DNA from: Trileptium ribeirensis
Lineage: Eukaryota > Nematoda > Enoplea > Enoplida > Thoracostomopsidae
Assembly (NCBI GenBank): GCA_030248225.1
Contig: JASANE010001555.1
Location: 1 to 64,000 of the forward strand
DNA: 64,000 nt
Direction of reading: 5' to 3'
Positions 56,073 to 64,000 of the stretch are shown here, one piece after another. The first letter of the stretch is position 1, and every line of letters starts with the position of its first letter. The position numbers and the translations under genes were made by a program. The notes beneath the pieces are model-generated. The model saw only the letters and a list, made by a program, of their open reading frames with translations. It was not told where the DNA came from and did not search any database.

Positions 56073-58120
56073 TGCCAACGCTGACGGACTTTCACGTGAT
56101 CCCCGACATGACGTGGAATTTTCCTACTCTTCGGACGAGGCGGAGCAGGACGAACAGGACCATCCTCGAATGGTTGCTGTAGCTGTTAAAGGACAGGATC
56201 GTGGTAAAGGCAAAGCTCCGGCTAAGCCGCCCCGCCGATTTCCCACCGAAGAAGTTTGGAAACGACTTACTCGACAACTAATGGGACTCCCCCCGGACGC
56301 TCCCGTCTCCCTACCACCTGAGTATGTTCGGGAACGTTTCTACCGTATGTTTGGAGGACCTGGTTATGATCCCCTACCGGATCCAACACGTTTCATCTTC
56401 TGCGGAGACATAGACGACCCCTGGCCCGAAGGAGTTGAGATCCCCGGAAGACGGACGACTGCCCCAAGGCCGCCAGAACCCACTGATGAACCGACCCACG
56501 GACCCTCTTCAGCACCCGAACCACCCGCCAGACCCCCGCAACCCCAGGAGCCCCCGACCGCTCCGACACCGCCTGCTCCTGGTGCGGCGAGTAAGAGCTC
56601 GACCCGTGCTATGGCTGGTACACCTGAACCCGCTACACCACGGACGCTACCGACAACCGCTAGACAGAGATATGGAGGTTTACCGGAAGTAGAGGAATTT
56701 GACACATTAATTAAGGTTGCTTACGCATGCGGACCACGAATACAATTACAACGCCCTGAACAGGTCTATGACACAGGAGAACATATATACTTACCACACT
56801 TTCAACAATACGAAGGGAGGAACCTCCTCAATTACCTACTATACAGCCAACGCCGAGATAAACAATTTGGTCCTATTTGGTGGTATTTACATACACGACA
56901 GTCGCCCGCCGATGAAAAGGCAGCGACCGCCCTCAAACTAGAAGCCCACCATTACCGACTTTGCCCTGACACTGCCATTCTATACTTACACCCCATCATG
57001 CCAAACGACCATAGACCAAAATTGTGCGTACCCAGATTGCTCATCCGACAAATACTTAAGCATGAACACGACACATTATTTGGTGGACATCCAGGTAGAG
57101 ATCGACTACTGAGCAAACTTAAACAATTTTATTATTGGGAGACCATGGGTAAGGACGTAGACGAATACGTTAAGCGATGTGTACTCTGCCAGCGATCACG
57201 CAATCTACCTCAAAACGTTCGAGCCGCGCTCGGAGAGAACCCGTTGGCTAGTGCGCCCATGCATCGCATGTTTGTTGACATATTGGACACTCGGGTGCTA
57301 TCCCGAAACGGAAATAGGTACGTAATAGCCTTTATCGATCAATTCACGAAACTAGTAATTGCCGCTGCCTTACCGGATCAAACCGCTAAGAGTGTAGCCA
57401 AGGTCTTCGTCGAAGACGTGGTGTGCCGCTACGGCGCACCCGAGGAACTAGTCTCAGACCGAGGAGGATGTTTCGTCTCCGAGGTAATGGAAGCCTTGTG
57501 CGCTAGACTGCATACATTTAAGCGCGAAACATTAAGCTACAATCCGAAGGCAAATGGAGAAATCGAACGCTTCAACCGTACTCTGTTATTCCTCCTAAGA
57601 GTAGCATTACCTGAAAAAGACCATACTACATAGGACGAAGTCCTGCCGTATTGCATAATGTCCTACAATTCAGCCGTACACGCTTCCACGCACTACACAC
57701 CATTCATGCTTATGCACGGATTCCAACCCCGAGTACCGGGCGGAATCGAAACACAAACTGATTAGGGACGCTACGCCGGAGCAGAAGCATATCGTGCTAA
57801 TGTACAACGATGGTTAGCTACCATTAGGGATCGAGCCTATCGGTCCATGCAATCTGCTCGGGAATACAGAAAACGTTACTACAATCGTAAGATCAAGGTC
57901 CCGGACTACCGTGTTAATGACCATGTATGGGTCTACCGATACTGCACAACACCAGGACTATCGTGCAATCTAGAACGCCGATGGTGTGGACCATACCAGA
58001 TTACTAAAACAATGCCGCCTTGCATTTGTGTTAAGCTCCCCGGACAACCTAATGCTTCCGACCACGTCGTTCACATAAATCGCACCAAACCCTGCTACCG
58101 CCCACTAAGCAGCTTCCCCG
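56073..58120 (+). pseudogene. Proline-rich linker and integrase (giant element)
   Basis: After the MITE about 200 residues of charged and Pro-rich linker (to about 56660) precede integrase, an unusual spacer between RNase H and integrase. Integrase: HHCC finger with HEHDTLFGGHPG near 57060 and CVLC near 57178; catalytic D in VDILDT, D in SDRGG (about 57460), E in NGEIERFNR (about 57560). The C-terminal GPY/F module is RRWCGPYQITK near 57976. Breaks: TAG at 57631-57633, where the family has a conserved Trp (T-W-D-E-x-LPY), and TAG at 57763-57765. Otherwise the frame is continuous. Confidence 0.92.
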
Positions 58121-60372
58121 ACATAGCTGATTTGCTCAAAGCCGTCCCTCCCGCATATATTGAGGCTGCACTACAGGAACCAGGAGAAACTATCCTCGCT
58201 GACAAATATTTCGCCAGAGAACTACAGGCTGCAGACCCAGAAGCAGTAGACCGGTTGCGCCAGGAGATTGATGGTGCATCCGACGTCGCCAGTGTAGAAA
58301 TTGGAGAGCCTAACTTAGAATACACGCAAGCACAGGCAGACATACACCGCGCCGCAGTAGAACAGCTGACCATTCAGGCTCAGGCACCAGCCGGAGCCTC
58401 GCAACAAAACCGACTTCCCCTTTGTGACCCCGACAGAACTCCGGACACCGAATGGCCCGCTATATCACAGGAACTCGCTACCCAGGACCCCGCCAAGCTA
58501 CCTTACGCGCTTGATAAACCACCTGGTACTTTCTCGCCTGAGTATGGACAACACACCGCCCCAGTAACTCTACGAGAGCAGGAACGAGCCGTTCGGACTG
58601 GTGAGCCTACCAGACCTCTAACGGTGAAACGCTCGGACAACGGTCGTGCACTACGACCATTCAACGTTAATGACTTAGGTCTCGTGGAATTACTCGCTTC
58701 ACAGGACCCGGACGAACACTCGCCCCATACTCCAGAAGGAGCTACATCTCCAACTGCAGCAGTTGAACATGCTGTTCAAACCTCGCCTCTTACGCCTGCC
58801 CAACGTCGAGCCGCAATCGCCACTCAAACATCCCGCAGCCCCCAGACACAACACTTAGTGACTGAATCAGACAAGCCAGTGACACCATACCACACCTATT
58901 TTGAGCCTACAGCGTCTTACGAACAACCATATTCCATACCTCGTCAGGCATATTCCGCCCCACCCACACCACTTCCACACACTCCCCTAATGCCACTGGG
59001 ATTCGAAGCCACAATAGAGGACTACGTCCCGGACGAATGGCTCACACCATATTACACCCCTCCGAGACCACAACCCGCACAATCCGTTCCAGTAACCAGC
59101 CAACCTCCACTGGAACACGCGCCAACACCAAAACCTAAGCCTAAACCGCGACGAAAGCAAGTCCAACAACCTACACCGACTAATGAACCAGTATCATCCG
59201 TAAGTTCGGAGACCACGTCATCTGAAACAATTGATTCCCCGACACCACCTCACCGGTGGAAAATCCCTCCCCTATTGTCTCCCCTAGCGGAGCGTGGAAC
59301 TAAGGGCCCACAGGTACCATCCTTTGGTCGATGGACCATCCAGAGACAAAATGAGCTAGCACAGTGGGAATGGGAAATACAGGAAATAAGGAGGAAACGA
59401 GAGGAAGCCGCCCGTGCCCGAGGAGAAATACAGGATGCAACTGAACTAATGGAGTACATAAGGGGATCTCCCATCCAATACATCCCCTCGTAAGACCAAA
59501 TATCTGCCGACGGGATTGTAGAAGAATTTATTGGAAGTTTAGCTCGACAACGAGAAGCAAGTAAACAACGTCGACCTTCCGAGTCTTCGGAAGGTGGTCG
59601 ACCGAAACGATTACGACCACGGACTGTAGACAAGGACGATGAGACAATATCAACCATTGGCGAATCAACCAAAGGCTCCTCTACCGGCAGGAAGGGAAGA
59701 GCGCCGCCGCGCAGCTCTCCCTCCACCCTCAAGGGAGTTCTAACTCGACCATCACGCGCCAAACCACGTAGACAAACCCCAGCTAAAGCCCGATCACAAG
59801 TTAGTTGCGAAGACGAAGAGGATGAGATGCCTCTAAGTCAACTTTTACCGGGATCTCGCCGGAGGCCCCACTTTGAACTCGACCCTCCAACGGAGGAGAG
59901 CGAGGGATCTCCTGAAATGGGACCCTCTGCATACCAAGTTAAAGAGAGCGAGGAACCCACTCAACCTACACGCCGACAGCCACATAGACAAGCCAGAGAC
60001 AGTTGTCGTTGGTATGAAGAATACTTACCACACGGTGAAGAAGCTCGAGTCATAATACCACGCCTCGACCCCCGAAGTGTGAGGCCCCAAGCTACAGCCC
60101 CAGCTCGACGGAATATACCTCTCGCTCCACCGACTCGGCATCGTGATCCCGTTATGCCAATGGATTACCCATCTGGTAGTGCTCGTGCACGGCACGACAT
60201 GTTTGAACCTTTTAGGGACATCTTTGACGAACGGGACATCGAGGACATGTTATCCGCACATCCGGACTTGGAACCCGACGAGGACAGTGGACAAAGACAA
60301 TTACGACCCGAAGATGTCGGACTGGAGGTGGTCCGACATCCTAGACAACCGCCTCGCGAGAGACGGTTGTAA
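58121..60372 (+). pseudogene. Long disordered C-terminal extension of Pol (giant element)
   Basis: In the integrase frame, about 750 codons of Pro/Thr/Gln/Glu-rich sequence follow the GPY/F module. A TAA lies at 59491-59493, but the frame stays open beyond it to a TAA at 60370. A basic KPKPKPRRK stretch lies near 59130. Near 59330-59450 is a helix with WTIQRQNELAQWEWEIQEI. The part after 59494 is rich in Arg and acidic residues. I recognise no domain. Either 59491 is the true end and the rest a second ORF (ATG 59827), or the stop is a lesion. Confidence 0.6.
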
Positions 60373-60480
60373 CGCTTGAATCACTCAATAAACACTCCCA
60401 GAAAGCTCGAGCTCCCGCTACTAATATCCCTCAAGAACCGCCACTATTGCAGGAATCGCCACTTCAAAGGACTCAACGAT

Positions 60481-61641
60481 ATGAAACAACTTCCGCAACC
60501 TCGTGTGCCGTACTACACCATCAACTATGGTGCTGCAATCGAAACGTTCCTCTCCAAAGGCACACACTGGCCGGAACTCTCAAACATGGCTCCGTTAGGC
60601 CAAACAATAACTCAATATCCCATCGAATACGCCTCAACGGAGCAAGGATATCAGCTCCTCGTCACGTATTTGTTCGACGAGGAGCAAGCAAAACAAGACA
60701 TTTCGGACTTGAAAATGGGAGCTCGAGACATCAAAGCCATCTCCCGCCGGAACAAACAAAAGTTCCTGGACCCGGAAACAACTGAGCGCCTTCGCCCAGT
60801 ACTCCCTCACCTTATGCGGACGGTGCTACTAGAGAAATTCAAGATTCCCCGGTTCAGGGACGCCCTACTAGCCACCGGATTTGCCCAACTGCTCGAGGCA
60901 AATAGGTCCGAGTCCTTCTGGGGAATTGGCCTAGGACCAGAGGATCTCACCTTTGGCAAACGACCGCGACTATGCCATAACGTTATGGGCCGTCTATTGG
61001 AGGAAGTCCGAACCTTCCTCCGCCATAACGTCGCCACTTGGCCAACCGTGCTCATTCTGGGCGATTCGTTAGCGGCGCCCTTGGTCAATATGGCCGCATC
61101 AACAGGGTGGTTCGCCCTAGCCTGGCCGCGAGCCACCATGCAATTCTTAGTCCGACTGGCGACGTGCATCGCAACGCCACAGACTAAAACCGTCATGATA
61201 CTTGGTGGATATAAAGCGGCCTTACGATCGAAGCCGCACGAAGGTCGTTTGCTGGACACGCCCAGCAAAGTGATGCGTCGAGTACGCCGTTATATCTGTT
61301 CATTCGACTATCTGCTCAGTGACGGAGCCCGAGCGATCATTGCCCCGCCACCTCCACATTGGGACATCGGACAGGACAATACTGTCGAATTGCACGACGA
61401 ATTTACCCAACTATTCCAGGACATAAAATGGCAGTTCCCCGACCGAATGCGGAAATCGTCGATGCTAGACTACCCACCAGAGTTAACCGAATCGGGCGCT
61501 TGGGACATCATCACCGACGGCAGCGAAAGTGTGGAACCCAAAGTAGCCGAGCCCTATATCGAATATCTCCGTAAGTGGGTCCAACGGAACCTAGCACCCA
61601 ATAGTGGGGATTGGGACAATAAGGAGGAAATGCCGATATGA
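60481..61641 (+). CDS. NADAR (YbiA-like) domain protein with SGNH-like tail (giant element)
   Basis: 386 codons from ATG 60481, intact to TGA 61639, the last gene before the 3' LTR. The first ~180 residues carry the NADAR signature in order: a W-x-x-LSN motif (WPELSNMAP), Y-x-STEQGYQ with the key Glu, a KF helix, LLATGFAQLLEA, SFWGIGLG, and N-x-MGRLLEEVR. NADAR enzymes act on ADP-ribose-type N-glycosidic bonds; bacterial members reverse guanosine ADP-ribosylation or act on riboflavin intermediates. The rest has VLILGDSLAAP and VMILGGYKA, resembling the GDS and following blocks of SGNH hydrolases, but no clear catalytic Asp-x-x-His, so that call is tentative. The frame is open upstream to the TAA at 60370. 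No signal peptide is seen, so it is likely cytosolic or virion-associated. Confidence 0.85.
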   Translation: MKQLPQPRVPYYTINYGAAIETFLSKGTHWPELSNMAPLGQTITQYPIEYASTEQGYQLLVTYLFDEEQAKQDISDLKMGARDIKAISRRNKQKFLDPETTERLRPVLPHLMRTVLLEKFKIPRFRDALLATGFAQLLEANRSESFWGIGLGPEDLTFGKRPRLCHNVMGRLLEEVRTFLRHNVATWPTVLILGDSLAAPLVNMAASTGWFALAWPRATMQFLVRLATCIATPQTKTVMILGGYKAALRSKPHEGRLLDTPSKVMRRVRRYICSFDYLLSDGARAIIAPPPPHWDIGQDNTVELHDEFTQLFQDIKWQFPDRMRKSSMLDYPPELTESGAWDIITDGSESVEPKVAEPYIEYLRKWVQRNLAPNSGDWDNKEEMPI

Positions 61642-62361
61642 CCAGGCGACCGCTGACTATTTAAGATTTGGTGTGTTTTTTTGCATTTTGCCGCAACGAA
61701 CCGCTAAGGACACCTGCGGTAAACCTAAACGGAAGGTGTACTAGGAAATTTTGATTGCACAATCATGTACCCATTATGTACCTATATTGTTTTATGACCT
61801 ATCTTGAAACAGTAATGATTATGTTGTATGTATGTATGTATATACACCATGGCACCAGGGCAAGAATAACTACACAAGACTTTTGACCAGGCTAAATCTT
61901 TCAAAACAAAGTGCAAAGTCCTTTTCACCACCCTAAATATATAAGAGGAGGACTTTTCAGGACGTAGAAATTGCTGTAGAAATTGCTAGGATCTAAGGAG
62001 GACTCGTCGGAAATGTGGCCATATTTTGAGAAAATTTAGCAGGCTAAGACCACGATGTGTGACTAAGACCAATGATGGTCAATAAGATATTTCGACGATA
62101 ATATTAAGTTAACTAGGAAACCGGAATTTTCATGTACCATATTGTACCATATAATCTGCACATATGGTCTAACTTATTATTGGGTCGTAGAGCATAGTTT
62201 ATTTTACGGTCAAAACCAGGCACGATCCTTTTTGATCGATGACCAGGCACGATCCAGGGTCTTAGTGGTAGGAGACCCCAGTACAGGCACAAACTTCTAG
62301 TATAGGGACAGCAGGAAAAGTTGCTTCCAACCCGAGTAATTAAGTCCAAAAATTTCCATTT
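61642..62361 (+). other. 3' untranslated region of the giant element
   Basis: About 720 bp with no ORF that I can support. It contains a GTAT microsatellite (about 61825-61845) and a short direct repeat, ACCAGGCACGATCC, twice at about 62215-62255. Confidence 0.6.
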
Positions 62362-62375
62362 AAAAATATAAGAGA
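62362..62375 (+). promoter_or_regulatory. Probable polypurine tract, giant element
   Basis: An A/G-rich stretch ending AAGAGA abuts the 3' LTR. It is imperfect, with T interruptions. Confidence 0.45.
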
Positions 62376-64000
62376 TGTAACAGGCCCGTTCCGGCCCGTT
62401 ACGCGTCTTTTGCACAATTTTGGTGGTAAAATTGCTTAGACGAGTCTCAAATCGCCTTAGACAAGTTTTCATGTGCCGCCTGGTGCCATGGATGTCAATG
62501 ATTGTGCTGCTTATCGTTGTGTCGTACCTGTATTTTGCCATTTGTCACATTTTATCGCTGTATCGTACTTGTGTTTTGCCACTTATCATATTCTTGTCGT
62601 TGCATAATTTATTGTGTCTGGATAAGCCCATGGTAACTCGGCGGAAACTAGCCTCGGTTGTTTGATCAGGCTTGGAAAGAATAGGAAAGAGCCTCTAACT
62701 GGTGCTGAGATACGAGATCTGAACGGAACCCGACCACTTCTCCCGATTTCCCTAAGGGAAATTCAAAATTTCTACCGTCCGGGAATAGGAGGCCTCTGAC
62801 GATTTAAGGGCTCGGAGAGTAATCAAAATCCGGACTATCAATTTTACCTGGTTCGAGCGAACTATAGCCTAATGGTCGCGAAAATAAGCTGAAATCAATG
62901 AGTTACGGTAGTTTCCGATTATTCGGAAATAACGGACCTCGGGCCTGTTTATCGGCCCGTAACCGTCCAACGGTTCAGATTTACCGAAAATGTCCCGAGT
63001 ACTTTTTGGTAGAGAATTCTCATTGCTCTCGAACGAGCCCAAGACATCACAAATGACTGGAGGATTTCCTGAGATATTCTAGGGACAAACGGGTAAACAT
63101 TCAATTAACAGCCAATACTTACGCTAGGTTCGGCTGGAGACCATGGTTCCGAGTGGACATAACCTAGGCTTATATCGAAATATAGCTATGCATATGTATG
63201 TGTACTGCTTGAGCTTCGTGTCTCGGTGTGACTATTTTTCCGCCCCTACCGTATCAAAACCTTTCTTTGATAGCATCCTTTGAAGCCCCAAATTAGCCTG
63301 ACCACCACGCTAACAACTGGCTTTCCTGGTTACCATCGGATCAGTGATGGAAAGTACGCGTATTTCCAAGTAGACTACCCATCTAGGCATCTGACGAGGC
63401 CAGGCCGGTCTCGACCTGACCAGTCATCTCGCTGCTATATCACTCATTTCCCTGTTTTATACCGCACCACGGGAATTCAACATAAAATTCCGTCAGTTTG
63501 TACCAACTCCGTCTTTGACCCCAGACCCTAAATGTGCTCATGCGACCCCTCATTTTACTCGCCTGCTCCTGGCAAGTACAACGATGTCTGGCGGGTCTGC
63601 GTCTGACTTCGGGTTAGCCCGCTATGACCGTCAAAGTGTTCCCAATTTGGCATACCGACTGAAAGTGGGTACAAACCAACCGAAAATTTATTCCCAACTC
63701 AAATGTAGGCAAAACGCCCGTCATCGCATTCGCCACGCCGAGACATCTTCAATGATGCCCGGTGGATCCCCGTCAGTCGCCCCGTTAACCCAGGACGGCC
63801 AAAAAAGCGCCCCCACCATTACTGACACTCTCTTTATCAGTCGTGATTTTAGTGCTCCTCTACCCGTTGCCTTTCCATGGCGAGTTCAACGATGCCCGGC
63901 GGGCGTCGCTCAGCCCAACCGTTAGAGCGGGAAAGCCCGCTGAAACCCTGTATGCTAATACATGTTGGAACCCAAAACCGGGTTCCGACCCGCCACTGCG
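62376..64000 (+). repeat. 3' LTR, truncated by the window end
   Basis: It matches 37788-39453 from its first base, with ~3 % substitutions, a 36-bp deletion near 63869 and a missing C run. Its right end and the target duplication are outside the window. Confidence 0.92.
62471..62665 (+). CDS. Small hydrophobic ORF inside the 3' LTR
   Basis: This is the copy of 37883-38077: 64 codons, two hydrophobic stretches, still open. The two amino-acid differences (L to V and F to V) keep the hydrophobic character. Coding is unproven. Confidence 0.2.
   Translation: MCRLVPWMSMIVLLIVVSYLYFAICHILSLYRTCVLPLIIFLSLHNLLCLDKPMVTRRKLASVV

Larger units (their letters stand above)
37788..64000 (+). mobile_element. 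Giant Ty3/gypsy-like endogenous retroelement with Env before Pol and a NADAR ORF (partial)
   Basis: Direct repeats 37788-39453 and 62376-64000 start with the same TGTAACAGGCCCG and flank the coding region in the same orientation, so they are LTR segments; the 3' LTR is cut by the window end. Coding order: Gag with acidic tail, unknown domain, Env-like glycoprotein, protease, RT, RNase H, integrase, Pro-rich extension, NADAR/SGNH-like ORF. About 45 substitutions in 1.6 kb of LTR (my count) suggest a moderately recent insertion. The element exceeds 26.2 kb. A family B MITE sits inside it. The RT and integrase are Ty3/gypsy type, but the gene order differs from retroviruses and errantiviruses, where env follows pol. 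Confidence 0.9.

Noticed and set aside
56364..56705. Gly-rich minus-strand ORF
   Set aside because: It is the antisense shadow of the Pro-rich linker before integrase.
45770..61641. Alternative genetic code with TAA/TAG as sense codons
   Set aside because: The giant element ends in TGA and is interrupted mainly by TAG and TAA, which suggested a ciliate-like code. However, two TAG sites fall at conserved Trp positions, and the Gag stop (TAA, 50267) and the element 1 pol stop (TAA, 8442) look like genuine ends.

Overview
The window reads as metazoan, probably invertebrate, nuclear DNA. It is AT-rich, has no bacterial-type gene packing, and is dominated by transposable elements: Ty3/gypsy LTR retroelements, PIF/Harbinger-type MITEs, a minisatellite, and one retrovirus-like giant element. 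I cannot name the species. The only candidate host gene piece is a weak terminal-exon candidate near 36.6-36.8 kb.

Layout. 1-3.5 kb: AT-rich non-coding DNA with short GC-rich islands. 3529-3870: a MITE of family A. 4166-8702: a complete but decayed Mag-like Ty3/gypsy element with 5-bp target duplications; its LTRs differ by about 5-6 % by eye. 8.7-21.3 kb: non-coding DNA with a MITE of family B (13364-13865), a tRNA-like relic, a 42-bp tandem repeat, a second family A MITE (17130-17505), a duplicated segment and a 19-copy, ~47-bp minisatellite. 21.3-33.8 kb: a nested stack. An old gypsy pol relic was split by a young 9.2-kb gypsy element (21363-30559, TSD GCGGT, LTRs ~1-1.5 % different) and by a 2.2-kb solo LTR of a related family (31186-33396). 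34952-35459: a second family B MITE.

37788 to beyond 64000: a giant LTR element of more than 26.2 kb, whose 3' LTR runs off the window. The part of the LTR visible in both copies is ~1.6 kb and ~3 % diverged. Its coding order is unusual: Gag with one zinc knuckle and a ~950-residue acidic tail; an unknown domain; a class I Env-like glycoprotein with signal peptide, furin-type site, fusion-peptide-like segment and transmembrane anchor; then protease, RT, RNase H, integrase with GPY/F module; a long Pro-rich extension; and finally an ORF with a NADAR (YbiA-like) domain plus an SGNH-like tail. Env lies upstream of Pol and its cytoplasmic tail is in frame with the protease. NADAR domains remove ADP-ribose adducts, so this ORF could be a viral counter-defence enzyme. 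This element is the main candidate for an undescribed system.

The copy is damaged. It has in-frame TAG codons at 46268, 52136, 54442, 57631 and 57763, frame changes near 52.3 and 55.25 kb, and a family B MITE (55559-56069) between RNase H and integrase. The NADAR ORF itself is intact from an ATG at 60481. All coordinates come from reading the sequence; domain calls are motif-based and no database search was run.
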